Source of the DNA: Planobispora longispora
Lineage (GTDB): Bacteria; Actinomycetota; Actinomycetes; Streptosporangiales; Streptosporangiaceae
Direction of reading: 5' to 3'
Length of the DNA: 64,000 nt
Assembly (NCBI RefSeq): GCF_016863135.1
Contig: NZ_BOOH01000051.1
Span: 87,098-151,097, forward strand
In this document: positions 1 through 8,001 of the stretch, one piece after another
How the letters are laid out: each line of letters starts with the position of its first letter
Position numbering within the stretch: the first letter of the stretch is position 1
The notes under the pieces: generated by a model
What the model was told of the DNA's origin: nothing
The model's input: only the letters and a program-made list of their open reading frames with translations
Databases searched by the model: none
Translations under genes and position numbers: made by a program

Positions 1-179
1 TGTGGGTGAAGTCGCCGTTCTCCGGCGGCAACGGTGGCAACTGCGTGGAGATAGCCAAGCTGTCGGGCGGGCGGGTCGGCGTCCGTGACAGCAAGGATCG
101 ATCTGGTCCGGCACTGGTGTTCACTCCGTCCGAGTGGACCGCTTTCACCCGCTGGGTCCGTACGGACGACACGGTCTGA
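1..179 (+). CDS. DUF397 domain protein, 3' end only
   Basis: The first 179 bases are the end of a gene whose start lies before the window. Reading from base 3 gives 58 residues ending in TGA at 177-179. The residues show the DUF397 pattern: WVKSPFSGGNGGNCVEIA, then VGVRDSKD, then a closing FTPSEWTAFTRWVR. DUF397 proteins are small, of uncertain biochemical role, and in actinomycetes commonly sit beside XRE-type regulators (BldB/WhiJ-like systems). The partner regulator, if there is one, would be upstream and outside the window. The family call is confident; the function is not known. Confidence 0.88.
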   Translation, partial: WVKSPFSGGNGGNCVEIAKLSGGRVGVRDSKDRSGPALVFTPSEWTAFTRWVRTDDTV

Positions 180-249
180 GCGGGTGCCGTACGGCCGCGC
201 GCCGGGACGGCGCGCGGCCGTGCCGATGAGACCCACGGGGGAGGGACGG

Positions 250-366
250 TCAGCGCGTTTCCATCCAGACGCTGACGATCTGGTGGTGGATGACGATGGC
301 GTCGGAGGCCGTCCCGGCGACCGGGGCGGTCGCCGAGACGAGCGCCGCCCGTCTTCTCGTGTTCAT
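250..366 (-). CDS. possible 38-residue peptide
   Basis: A short minus-strand frame starts with ATG at 366 and ends with TGA at 252-250. It has a good ribosome binding site (GGGAGG, 6 bases before the ATG). The product begins MNTRRRAALVSATAPVAG and ends in a tail containing IVIHHQIVSVWMETR. The basic N-terminus and short apolar stretch could be a weak signal or membrane segment. I recognise no family. It may be chance; only the ribosome binding site and its isolation in an otherwise gene-free stretch argue for it. Confidence 0.27.
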   Translation of the reverse strand: MNTRRRAALVSATAPVAGTASDAIVIHHQIVSVWMETR

Positions 367-667
367 GCATGACCTCCCGGGGGTGGAGATGTCGTGTGCA
401 TGGCTGCCGGAGCCCGGCGGCCAGGTCGCCGCAGCGACTGGCGCTTATTTCATAAGAAACTTTCCTAAAAATTAACCTAGTCACACCTCTGTGGCGTCGT
501 CAACACTCTGGTGCGCCCGGAGCGGGAGGTCCGGTGAGCCGCGGCCGGGGCGTCGGAGGCGTGCGGCGGTGCGGAGACGGGACGGGGCCGCGGCACGGCG
601 TGCGTGTGAAATGGCGTGGCCGCGACGGGGCGAGGTTGTGAAACGGCGCGGCCGCGATATCCCGGCG

Positions 668-718
668 CACGAAGGCCGGGCGCCCCGGAAGAATCTCCGG
701 GGACGCCCGGCCCTCGTG
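668..718. terminator. very stable hairpin, probable terminator without U-tract
   Basis: CACGA at 668-672 and GGCCGGGCG at 674-682 pair with CGCCCGGCC at 704-712 and TCGTG at 714-718, and the inner CCCGGA pairs with TCCGGG around a short loop at about 690-695. The stem is about 20 base pairs with a few mismatches. No T-run follows on either strand, as is common for actinomycete terminators. It lies in the 180-893 stretch, which otherwise holds only the doubtful short peptide and a second hairpin. Confidence 0.55.
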
Positions 719-811
719 GTCGGGAATGATCGGCGGTTCGGCATCGGCGGCCATGCGATGAACGCGTCGACGCCCTCTCCGCTCCCGGACGGTGAAACCG
801 GAATGCGCGAT

Positions 812-837
812 CGGAATGCGCGATGGAGCGCATTCCG
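812..837 (-). terminator. 10-bp perfect hairpin after the small secreted protein gene
   Basis: CGGAATGCGC (812-821) and GCGCATTCCG (828-837) are perfect inverted repeats around a 6-base loop. It lies 57 bases beyond the stop of the minus-strand gene at 894-1292, a fitting place for its terminator. A partial copy of the left arm (GGAATGCGCGAT) occurs just before it, at about 800-811. Confidence 0.55.
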
Positions 838-893
838 CAATGCGTCCTCCGGAATCATCCGCCGGGAATCAATTCACGAACGAGACTTCAGGC

Positions 894-1292
894 TTATCGG
901 AAATCGCCGTCCGTCTGGATGCGGACGCTCGCGAACACGTTCGTCGTGCCGTTGTTCTTCGCGCAGACCGCGTAGAACCCGGGTCCCTGGAACGTGCCGC
1001 CCGAGCTGCGGCCCTCGGTCTGGTAGAAGGTCGAGTTGTCGTCGGTGGAGCTGAGCAGGGGGCCCAGGTCGCCGAAGCTCGGCGACGGACCCCGGACGGC
1101 GAAGCGGACACCGGGGAACCGTGCGGTGCCCGTGGTCCGGTACTTGTCGGAGGCGTACTGCTGAACGCAGATCCGTTCGCCGGGGACCAGCGTCTTGGAG
1201 ACGTTCTGCTCCGCCAGGGCGGCCGTCGCACCCCCGAAGAGAACCGTCGCGACGCCTGCGGTGACGATCGCTCCGGTTACCAGCTTCCGCAT
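894..1292 (-). CDS. small secreted protein, unknown function
   Basis: 132 residues starting at ATG 1292 behind GGGAGG with 7 bases spacing. Residues 1-28 are a classical signal peptide: MRKLVTGAIV, a hydrophobic core, then AALAEQ as the likely cleavage area. The mature part is about 104 residues with two cysteines (ERICVQQY and FYAVCAKNN) that could form one disulfide. It ends in a predicted beta-rich stretch (TTNVFASVRIQTDG). I recognise no named domain. The upstream region (about 1370-1420) is AT-rich, fitting a promoter, and a hairpin at 812-837 follows the stop. Exported, probably a stand-alone gene. Function unknown. Confidence 0.75.
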   Translation of the reverse strand: MRKLVTGAIVTAGVATVLFGGATAALAEQNVSKTLVPGERICVQQYASDKYRTTGTARFPGVRFAVRGPSPSFGDLGPLLSSTDDNSTFYQTEGRSSGGTFQGPGFYAVCAKNNGTTNVFASVRIQTDGDFR

Positions 1293-1466
1293 GGATGAAC
1301 CTCCCGTTCTTCACGGCCGGGCCGGTCCCGTGCCGTATTGCCGCGGATTCGCGGGGAGTATGACGGGCGGATGAAGATTAGTTTTTAACAGTATTGATCC
1401 ATATTTTTCGTGAATTCTGGAAATGGAGCTCCCGGTCTGCGTGGAGCAGGGGTGCGGGTCATTTCA

Positions 1467-1482
1467 GCGATAGTGCTATCGC
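1467..1482. promoter_or_regulatory. 16-bp palindrome upstream of the redoxin/CcdA genes
   Basis: GCGATAG-TG-CTATCGC is a perfect 7+7 inverted repeat with a 2-base centre. It lies in the 325-base gap between two divergent genes, about 135 bases before the redoxin start at 1618. The size and symmetry fit a dimeric repressor site. The regulator is not identifiable from the window. Confidence 0.4.
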
Positions 1483-1617
1483 CGAATAAATGGGTGTGAT
1501 CCCGTTATGTCGCCATGGTCGCCCGCACCTACGCGCATGACGGCCGCCCGCCGGGCCGCCCCGCCCCTTCACCACCTCGTAAGGTTTCGCCGTCCGCCCC
1601 GTGCCTACGCTTGACCC

Positions 1618-2232
1618 GTGATCAGATCTCGTACGGCGGCCGCCCTCGCCGCGACCGCCCTGCTCGCCGCGGGATGCGGAGCCGGAATGGACGACACGGC
1701 CACGCAGGCCCGCGGCGGTGAACCGTCGCCGGCGAGCACCGCGCCCGCCCCGGCCACCACGGCTCCTTCTCCCACGAGCGGCTCGGGGGAGCCACCCGAG
1801 CCGACGGCGGCCTCGAAGGCGCCCGTCCCGGAGGCGCTGACGTTCACCGCCAAGACCCTGGACGGCAAGACCTTCGAGGGGGCCGGCCTGGCGGGCAAGC
1901 CGGTGGTCTTCTGGTTCTGGGCCCCGTGGTGCCCCAAGTGCCTGTCCGAGGCGCCCGCGGTCAAGGCCGCGGCCGGCAAGTACGGCGACGTCGCCTTCGT
2001 CGGGGTCGCGGGCCTCGACACCGAGCCCGCGATGAAGGAGTTCGTCCGGCGTACCGGGACCGGGAACATCGTGCAACTCTCCGACGAGAAGGGCGCGGTG
2101 TGGACCAGGCTGGGCGTCAGCCAGCAGTCCACGTTCGTGTTCATGAAACCGGACGGCTCGACCGAGAAGGCCTCGGGCCCGCTCGACTCCGGCGAGCTGA
2201 ACGGGCACGTCGAGAAGCTCCGCGCCGGATAG
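1618..2232 (+). CDS. TlpA/ResA-like redoxin lipoprotein
   Basis: 204 residues from GTG 1618. The N-terminus is a lipoprotein signal, with LLAAGCGAG as lipobox and Cys at about residue 20, followed by a Thr/Pro/Ser-rich spacer to about residue 65. The rest is a thioredoxin fold of the AhpC/TSA-Redoxin or TlpA type. The active site is WAPWCPKC (about residues 101-108), a CxxC that can reduce or exchange disulfides outside the membrane. The next gene, 17 bases downstream, encodes a CcdA-type membrane electron carrier, the usual partner that passes thiol electrons across the membrane to such redoxins. Likely role: extracytoplasmic thiol reduction, for example in cytochrome c or oxidase maturation. 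Substrate is inference. Confidence 0.88.
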   Translation: MIRSRTAAALAATALLAAGCGAGMDDTATQARGGEPSPASTAPAPATTAPSPTSGSGEPPEPTAASKAPVPEALTFTAKTLDGKTFEGAGLAGKPVVFWFWAPWCPKCLSEAPAVKAAAGKYGDVAFVGVAGLDTEPAMKEFVRRTGTGNIVQLSDEKGAVWTRLGVSQQSTFVFMKPDGSTEKASGPLDSGELNGHVEKLRAG

Positions 2233-2249
2233 CGCCGGGACGGTCCCCG

Positions 2250-3131
2250 ATGCTCTCCGCCGACCTGCCGCTCGCCCTGGCCCTCGCCGCGGGCACGGTC
2301 GCCGCGTTCAACCCGTGCGGCTTCGCGATGCTCCCGGCCTACCTCACCATGTTGATCGTCGATGACGGCGGCGGGAGGGAGGCGGACGGCGGGGCCGTAC
2401 GACGCGGCCCGATGTTGCGGGCGGCGCTGCTGGCCGCCGCGATGACCGCCGGGTTCGTCACGGTCTTCGGCCTGTTCGGGGTGGTCGTCACCCCGCTCGC
2501 CCTCTCCGTCGGGCAGTACCTGCCGTGGGTGACCGTCGTGATCGGGACCGTCCTCGCCGGGCTCGGCCTGTGGCTGCTGAGCGGGAGGGAGCTGCTCCTC
2601 CCCGTCCCCGCCCTCGGCTCCGGCCGCGTCACCGCCTCCCCGATCTCGCTGTACGGCTACGGCCTGTCCTACGCGGTGGCCTCCCTGTCCTGCACCGCCG
2701 GGCCGTTCCTCGCGGTCACCTCGGCCTCCCTGGCGAGCGGCGGCGTCCTGGGCGGCCTGGCGGTCTTCGTCGCCTACGCGGCCGGCATGGGGCTGGTCGT
2801 CACCCTGCTCTCGCTGGCCGTGGCGCTGGCACGCGGCGCGGCGGTCGCCCGGATGCGCCGGATCCTGCCCCACGTGCCGCGGATCAGCGGCGGCCTGCTC
2901 CTGCCGGCCGGCCTGTACGTCGTCTACTACGGCTGGTACGAGCTGCGCGTCTTCGCGGGCTCGTCCGCCGACGACCCGATCGTGGGCGCGGCGACGGCCG
3001 TGCAGGGGGCGGTCGCCGCCTGGGTCGAGGCGCTCGGGGCGGGGTGGATCGCCGTCGCGCTCGCCATGCTCGTCCTCGGCGCGGTCACGCTGCGCCGGGT
3101 ACGGCGGAGCGCCGGATCCCGCCGCCGGTGA
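2250..3131 (+). CDS. CcdA-type cytochrome c biogenesis / thiol transport protein
   Basis: 293 residues, start ATG 2250, 17 bases after the redoxin stop. It is a polytopic membrane protein with about six to seven hydrophobic segments. It carries the two conserved cysteine motifs of the CcdA/DsbD-beta family: AFNPCGFAMLPAY near residue 20 and SLSCTAGPF near residue 147. Those cysteines relay electrons from cytoplasmic thioredoxin to extracytoplasmic acceptors, here presumably the redoxin encoded just before. The tail RRVRRSAGSRRR is basic and cytoplasmic. The gene is followed almost at once by a convergent methyltransferase gene. Confidence 0.88.
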   Translation: MLSADLPLALALAAGTVAAFNPCGFAMLPAYLTMLIVDDGGGREADGGAVRRGPMLRAALLAAAMTAGFVTVFGLFGVVVTPLALSVGQYLPWVTVVIGTVLAGLGLWLLSGRELLLPVPALGSGRVTASPISLYGYGLSYAVASLSCTAGPFLAVTSASLASGGVLGGLAVFVAYAAGMGLVVTLLSLAVALARGAAVARMRRILPHVPRISGGLLLPAGLYVVYYGWYELRVFAGSSADDPIVGAATAVQGAVAAWVEALGAGWIAVALAMLVLGAVTLRRVRRSAGSRRR

Positions 3132-3137
3132 CGCCGC

Positions 3138-3749
3138 TCAGCGCAGGCCCGCGAACCAGCGTCCCGCCTCACGCCAGCAGTCGGCCGTGGTGAACCCGCC
3201 GGCCACGGCCAGGCGGACGACGTCGGTCACCGAGACCGTCGCCCACCCGAACCAGCCTCCGACGGCATCGGCGCGGCGGAGCCGTACCCGGTCGACCCGG
3301 CTGTCAGTCCCGGGCGGTTCGGCTTCGACGACGGCCTCGCCGCCGGGCCGTACCAGCTCCCTGATCCGGAGCAGCAGGGCTCCGGGGTTCCCGCCGATGC
3401 CGATGTTGCCGTCGGCCAGCAGCGCGGTCGCCCAGGTACCGCTGCCGGGCACGTCACCGAAGACATCCCGGACCAGGGCGGGACCTCCGGCCCGGCGGGT
3501 CAGGCGGACGGCGCGCGGGGTGATGTCGATGCCCAGAGCGGGGATGCCGCGGCGGGTGAGCGCGACGATGAGCCGTCCGGGTCCCGAGCCGACGTCCAGG
3601 GTGGGACCGGCGCACCGGTCCAGGACGGACTCGTCGCCGTCGATCGGTTCACGCCAGCGGGTCGCCTCCAGCGGCCGCCTGGTTCCGTCGAGGTATTCGA
3701 TCTCGGTCGCCACTCCGGAGAGGGAGTCGGCGTAGAGCCTGCCCATCAT
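3138..3749 (-). CDS. class I SAM-dependent methyltransferase
   Basis: 203 residues starting at ATG 3749, overlapping the DUF2064 gene stop by ATGA. The SAM-binding glycine loop is LDVGSGPGRL (about residues 50-60), followed by ALGIDITPRAV as the acidic second strand. Later residues VRPGGEAVVEAE are the typical post-motif of this fold. Substrate unknown. It is the last gene of a three-gene overlapping set with a DUF2064 protein and a family 2 glycosyltransferase, so it may modify the same glycan or lipid-linked product. That linkage is inferred from context only. Confidence 0.83.
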   Translation of the reverse strand: MMGRLYADSLSGVATEIEYLDGTRRPLEATRWREPIDGDESVLDRCAGPTLDVGSGPGRLIVALTRRGIPALGIDITPRAVRLTRRAGGPALVRDVFGDVPGSGTWATALLADGNIGIGGNPGALLLRIRELVRPGGEAVVEAEPPGTDSRVDRVRLRRADAVGGWFGWATVSVTDVVRLAVAGGFTTADCWREAGRWFAGLR

Positions 3750-4474
3750 CGCGAGGCGCCCGCTCCCGTCGCCCCGGTTCCAGCCCCGGCTCCCGTCGCG
3801 ATCCCGGTCACGGCCCCGGTCGCGGCCCCTGCTGACATGACCGGGGCCACGGCCCGGAAGGCGGCGGCGAACCGCGTGCCGGGCGCCTCGGCCGCGATCC
3901 GGAGGGCGTCGTCCGCCGTGTCCACGTCGTTCAACTCCGGCATGGTCGCCACGGTCAGCCCGGCCGCCCGCAGGCGCCGCAGCTGGGCGGCGCCGGTGTC
4001 GGGCCGGGACATGGGCACGCCGAGCAGGAGCGCCGGATCGGGACGGCGCAGGCCCAGCAGCCAGAAGCCGCCGTCGGCCGCCGGGCCGTAGACCGCGTCG
4101 TGGTCGGCCAGCGCGGCGCCCGCAGTCCGCAGCAGGTCCGGTGTGACGTGGGGGGTGTCCATGCCGATGAGGACGACGGGTTCACGGTGCAGCCGGTAGG
4201 CGTCGGCGAAGGCCGCGGCGAGCCGCTCGTCGAGGCCGTCGCCGCGTTGCGCGATCACGACGAAGCTCTCGGGGCCTCCGGGCAACCATGTCCCGGGGAG
4301 CCCGTCGAGGGCGAGGACGCGGTGCCGTACCGGTGCGGCGGCGACGGCGCGCAGGGTGTCCTCCAGGGCGGCGGCGGCCAGCCGCGCGGCCTGGCCGGGA
4401 GTGAACGGCGGGGTCAGGCGGGTCTTGACCCGCCCGGCGACCGGTTCCTTGGCGATGACCACGATCTGTGTCAT
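3746..4474 (-). CDS. DUF2064 (TIGR04282-type) nucleotidyl/glycosyltransferase-fold protein
   Basis: 242 residues from ATG 4474, which overlaps the glycosyltransferase stop by ATGA. The start MTQIVVIAKEPVAGRVKTRL is the hallmark of the family, resembling the nucleotide-sugar binding loop of MobA/CofC enzymes. VLIGMDTPHVTPDLL (about residue 100) and GPAADGGFWLLGLR follow as the conserved acidic and glycine motifs. The last 35 residues are a low-complexity Ala/Gly/Thr tail encoded by repetitive sequence near 3750-3835. The enzyme class is known by fold only; the substrate is unknown. Co-transcribed with the GT2 and methyltransferase genes. Confidence 0.85.
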   Translation of the reverse strand: MTQIVVIAKEPVAGRVKTRLTPPFTPGQAARLAAAALEDTLRAVAAAPVRHRVLALDGLPGTWLPGGPESFVVIAQRGDGLDERLAAAFADAYRLHREPVVLIGMDTPHVTPDLLRTAGAALADHDAVYGPAADGGFWLLGLRRPDPALLLGVPMSRPDTGAAQLRRLRAAGLTVATMPELNDVDTADDALRIAAEAPGTRFAAAFRAVAPVMSAGAATGAVTGIATGAGAGTGATGAGASR

Positions 4475-5151
4475 GCCGTCTTCTCCAGGGCCTTCCCCGG
4501 GACGTTCCCCATGACGCGCCGCATGTCGCCGATGGCCCGCAGGGTTCCCCGGACCGTGCCGGTCACCTTGGAGCGCCCGGCACGCGGCAGGTAGTCCACC
4601 CGGGCCTCGGTGATCCGCCATCCGGCCGCCGCGGCACGCAGCACCATCTCCAGCGGGTAGCCGAAGCGGCGGTCGGTCAGGTTCAGGCCGAGGAGGCCGG
4701 CGCGTCTGGCCGCCCGCATCGGGCCGAGGTCGTACAACCGGGCGCCGGTGCGCCGCCGCAGGCTCGCGGCCAGGACGGCGTTGCCCGCCCGCGCGTGCAC
4801 CGGCCAGGCGGCAGCGGACCGCGGGACACGCCGGCCGAGCACCAGATCGCCCCGGTCCTCCCGCACGGGTTCGGCGACGGACGGCAGCTGGCGGGGGTCG
4901 AGGGAGGCGTCGGCGTCCATGAAGCACACGATCTCGGAGGTCGCGGCCAGCAGACCGGCGTGGCAGGCGGCACCGAACCCGGGCCGGGGCTCGGTGACCA
5001 CCCACGCGCCGAACTCGGCGGCGATCTCGGCGGAGCGGTCGGTGGAACCGTTGTCGACCACGATCGGGCGGTAACCGCGTGGCATCCGCTCAAGCACCCA
5101 GGGGAGAGCGGTCTCCTCATTCAGACATGGCAACACCACGTCGATCTTCAT
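4471..5151 (-). CDS. glycosyltransferase family 2
   Basis: I place the start at ATG 5151 (MKIDVVLPCLNEETALPW), which fits the GT-A fold; an upstream in-frame start at 5184 adds 11 unconvincing residues. About 226 residues. VDNGSTDRSAEIA is the nucleotide-sugar site and CFMDADASLDP is the DxD-type metal site. FGYPLEMVLRAAAAGWRI and RAGRSKVTGTVRGTLRA are typical of the dolichyl-phosphate mannosyltransferase-like subgroup. There is no membrane tail, so the enzyme is cytoplasmic or peripheral. First gene of the operon with DUF2064 and the methyltransferase. Probable role in polyprenyl-phosphate sugar or glycan synthesis. Confidence 0.87.
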   Translation of the reverse strand: MKIDVVLPCLNEETALPWVLERMPRGYRPIVVDNGSTDRSAEIAAEFGAWVVTEPRPGFGAACHAGLLAATSEIVCFMDADASLDPRQLPSVAEPVREDRGDLVLGRRVPRSAAAWPVHARAGNAVLAASLRRRTGARLYDLGPMRAARRAGLLGLNLTDRRFGYPLEMVLRAAAAGWRITEARVDYLPRAGRSKVTGTVRGTLRAIGDMRRVMGNVPGKALEKTA

Positions 5152-5243
5152 GGCTCCGACGTTAGACCGGTCACGGCCGGTCAACTCTTACGAAGTGATG
5201 ACATGATCCCGGGAAATCCCCAGTTCAGACCTACCGTGGGAAA

Positions 5244-6731
5244 GTGATCGAAGGTTCACGGCCGCAGCCGGGGAAGGCCTCCCGGCGATCGCCGAGGGCG
5301 GCGGAGGACGGCACGGAGCTGCGGGCCGGGCCCGGGACGGGCGCGGGCCACCCGGCGGGGCGGGAGACGGGCGCGGGCCCGCGGGCACGGGGAGAAGGGG
5401 ACGCGGGACACCGGGCGCGGCGCATCGCGACGGCGGCGTGGGGCGCGTCGATCGTCGTGGCGTCCGCGGCGGGAGCCGTCCTGCACGGGCTCGGCGTGCT
5501 CACCATCGACCACCTGCCGCCGCTGCACGGCCATTTCCGCCTTCCTCCGATCGCGTTGCTCCCCGCCGTCGCGTTCGCCGCCGTCGCGTTCGCCGCCGTC
5601 GCGGTCCCGGCGCTGCCGTCCCTTACCCGGCGGCTGCGTTTCGGGTGGGCGCTGGCCGTCGCGTACGGCTCCGCGCTGGCCTGGACCGTGCTGCTGGCGA
5701 TCTCGGCCGACGGGCTGGCGGAGCCCTTCACCCACCCGCAGGAGTACCCGGCGGTGCTGCCCGCCGTGGGGGATGACCCGCTGGGCTGGCTGGACACCTT
5801 CACCGAGCGCCTGCCGGGCTACCCCACCCACGTGCGGGGTCATCCGCCGCTGGCCGTGCTCGTGGTCTGGGCGCTGCGGGCGGCCGGGCTCGCGGGACCG
5901 CTGTGGGCCGCGCTGCTGGTCGTCGCGGTCGGGTGCTCGGCCACGGTGGCCATCGCGCTGACCGTGCGGGGCCTGGCCGGGGAGGAGGCCGCGCGCGGGG
6001 CGCTGCCGTACCTCGCCCTCACCCCCGCCTCGGTCTGGATCGCCACCACCATGGACGCCTTCTTCGCGGGAGTGGGTGCCTGGGGGGTCGCCCTGCTGGT
6101 CCTCGGCCGGAGCCCGGCGGGCCGGGTGCTCACCGCGGCCGCGGCCGGGGTGTTGCTGGGAGCGCTGCCGTACCTCAGCTACGGTCTGGTCCCCTACCTG
6201 CTCATCCCCGTCGTGGTCATCGTGGCGGCGCGGGTCCCGAGGGCGGTCGTGCTCGCGGCGGTGACGGGTGCGGGTGCGGTGACGGCGGCGTTCGCGGCCG
6301 GCGGGTTCCTCTGGCCCGCCGGGGTGCTGGCCACCCACGCGGAGTGGTCGGCCGATCCCGGCGCGGCCCGGCCGTACCTGTACTTCCTGGTGGCGAACCT
6401 GGCGGTGCTGGCCCTGCTGACCGGTCCGGCCACCGCGATGGGACTGGTACGGCTCACACCCGGTGCGCTGCGGTCCGGCCCGGCGTCACCTGATCCCGCG
6501 GTCCCCGGCCGGGCCGCCGTCCGGGGGGTCGGGATCCTGGTCGCCGCAGCCCTGGTGGCGGTGCTCGCCCTGGACGTCAGCGGGGTGACCCGGGGCGAGG
6601 TGGAACGCATCTGGGTGCCCTATGCCGTCTGGATCGGTCTGGCCGCGAGCCTGGCGGACGGACGCCGCCCGCTCGCCGCCCAGGCCGTCACCGGCCTGCT
6701 GCTGCAGGGACTGGTCATCTCTCCCTGGTGA
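5244..6731 (+). CDS. polytopic membrane protein, possible GT-C glycosyltransferase
   Basis: 495 residues from GTG 5244, divergent from the GT2 operon with 92 bases between. The first 55 residues are a Gly/Arg-rich cytoplasmic tail, followed by about eleven or twelve hydrophobic segments. Between the third and fourth segments is an external loop with EPFTHPQEYPAVLPAV, PLGWLDTFTERLPGYPTHV and RGHPP, which recalls the first loop of polyprenyl-phosphate-dependent mannosyltransferases. I do not see a decisive catalytic motif. Its position beside GT2 and epimerase genes supports a glycan role. Function is inferred. Confidence 0.7.
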   Translation: MIEGSRPQPGKASRRSPRAAEDGTELRAGPGTGAGHPAGRETGAGPRARGEGDAGHRARRIATAAWGASIVVASAAGAVLHGLGVLTIDHLPPLHGHFRLPPIALLPAVAFAAVAFAAVAVPALPSLTRRLRFGWALAVAYGSALAWTVLLAISADGLAEPFTHPQEYPAVLPAVGDDPLGWLDTFTERLPGYPTHVRGHPPLAVLVVWALRAAGLAGPLWAALLVVAVGCSATVAIALTVRGLAGEEAARGALPYLALTPASVWIATTMDAFFAGVGAWGVALLVLGRSPAGRVLTAAAAGVLLGALPYLSYGLVPYLLIPVVVIVAARVPRAVVLAAVTGAGAVTAAFAAGGFLWPAGVLATHAEWSADPGAARPYLYFLVANLAVLALLTGPATAMGLVRLTPGALRSGPASPDPAVPGRAAVRGVGILVAAALVAVLALDVSGVTRGEVERIWVPYAVWIGLAASLADGRRPLAAQAVTGLLLQGLVISPW

Positions 6732-6744
6732 GCGGGCTGCGAGG

Positions 6745-7740
6745 TCAGCCCAGCGGCGCGGTGGAGAACTCCCGCATCCCCTCCGCGAACCCGACGGACG
6801 CGCGGAACCCCAGCCCCGCGCGCGCCCGCTCGGGTGAGGCCACGATGTGCCGTACGTCGCCGAGCCGGTACTCGCCCGTGACCACCGGCTCCGGACCGCC
6901 GCGCTCGGCCGCCAGGACGGCGGCCAGTTCCCCGACGGTGTGCGGGACGCCGCTGGCCACGTTGTAGGCGACCAGCCGCCCCGGCTCTCCCGCGCGGGCC
7001 GCCGCCAGGTTCGCCTCCGCGACGTCGCGGACGTGGACGAAGTCACGCCGCTGCCGGCCGTCTTCGAACACCCGCGGCGCCGTTCCCCGCTCCACGGCGG
7101 ACCGGAAGATCGCCGCCACTCCCGAGTAGGGGGTGTCGCGGGGCATCCGAGGCCCGTACACGTTGTGGTAGCGGAGCGCGACGGCCGCGCCGCCGGTCTC
7201 GCGCGCCCAGTTGGCGGTCAGGTGCTCCTGGGCGAGCTTGGTGGTGGCGTAGGCGTTGCGCGGGTCGGGCGGGGCGTCCTCGCCGATGGTCGCGGAGTCC
7301 ACCGTGGCGCCGCACCGGGGGCAGCGCGGTTCGAACCGTCCCCGCTCCAGGTCCTGTACGGCGCGCGGCCCGGGCCGTACCCGGCCGTGCTCGGCGCAGT
7401 CGTAGGCGCCCTCACCGTAGACCACCATCGAGGAGGCCAGGACCAGCGCGCCGACGCCGTGGCGGGCCATCGCCGCCAGCAGCACGGCCGTGCCGTGCAC
7501 GTTCACCGAGGCGTAGTCGGGGAGGTCGGCCACATCCACGCCGAGCCCCACCTTGGCCGCCTGGTGGACGACCAGGTCCACGCCGCGCAGCGGCCGGTCG
7601 AGCGCCCGCCGGTCACGGACGTCCCCGGCGATCACGTCCGTCGCGGGCCGCAGGTCGAACCCGGTGACCTCGTGTCCGGCCCGCCGGAAGACCTCGGCGA
7701 CATGCCCGCCGATGAATCCGGCGGCTCCGGTGATCAGCAT
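6745..7740 (-). CDS. NAD-dependent sugar epimerase/dehydratase (extended SDR)
   Basis: 331 residues from ATG 7740 (MLITGAAGFIGGHVAEVFRR); the open frame runs further upstream but the Rossmann motif marks this start. GAAGFIGG binds NAD, and the catalytic Tyr-Lys pair is YATTKLAQ. SSMVVYGEGAYD supplies the catalytic serine. Between these is an inserted loop with PRCPRCGATVD, a zinc-ribbon-like CxxC that I recall from dTDP-L-rhamnose 4-epimerase-like enzymes. HVRDVAEANL and the C-terminal VASPERAR region bind the nucleotide sugar. It ends just after the convergent membrane protein gene. Exact sugar not determinable. Confidence 0.85.
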   Translation of the reverse strand: MLITGAAGFIGGHVAEVFRRAGHEVTGFDLRPATDVIAGDVRDRRALDRPLRGVDLVVHQAAKVGLGVDVADLPDYASVNVHGTAVLLAAMARHGVGALVLASSMVVYGEGAYDCAEHGRVRPGPRAVQDLERGRFEPRCPRCGATVDSATIGEDAPPDPRNAYATTKLAQEHLTANWARETGGAAVALRYHNVYGPRMPRDTPYSGVAAIFRSAVERGTAPRVFEDGRQRRDFVHVRDVAEANLAAARAGEPGRLVAYNVASGVPHTVGELAAVLAAERGGPEPVVTGEYRLGDVRHIVASPERARAGLGFRASVGFAEGMREFSTAPLG

Positions 7741-7948
7741 TCTCACCGGGCCGACGGTATCCGGGCCTCCGGGACGGCAGAAGGACTGGCTCGACGACGT
7801 TCGCAGGCCGTAAGAATTACGGTGATCAGAGGAGGGCGGGGCCCGGGGCGCGGGTCCTCTCATCGGATCACGCGGCCCACCTGCCGGGTACTGCGGTTCT
7901 CTCGCCGCGCCGCGGGTAGGGGTCCGTATAGGTCCGTCCGAATCTCAT

Positions 7949-8001
7949 GTTATGGCCATTACTTGACACTCTTTACCTAATTTTTGGAAACAGGCCATAA
8001 C
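7949..8001. promoter_or_regulatory. AT-rich intergenic region with 9-bp inverted repeat
   Basis: The 527-base gap 7741-8267 holds no convincing gene. GTTATGGCC at 7949-7957 is perfectly repeated in inverse at 7993-8001 (GGCCATAAC), with 35 bases between that include TTGACA at 7963-7968. No good -10 sits at the standard distance. The paired sites around a -35-like box look like a looping or dimer operator for the gene at 8268 or for a divergent promoter of the epimerase gene. The region to about 8110 is clearly richer in A and T than its surroundings. Confidence 0.38.

Noticed and set aside
30..475. Plus-strand frames at 85-372 and 290-475
   Set aside because: The first overlaps the DUF397 coding frame in another phase, and neither has a plausible ribosome binding site or family pattern.
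2600..3200. Plus-strand second frame through the CcdA gene
   Set aside because: Arg/Pro-rich shadow of the CcdA membrane protein; the CcdA frame carries the conserved Cys motifs.
7963..7991. TTGACA as the -35 of a standard promoter
   Set aside because: No TANNNT box lies 16-18 bases downstream, so I reported the inverted repeat but not a promoter.
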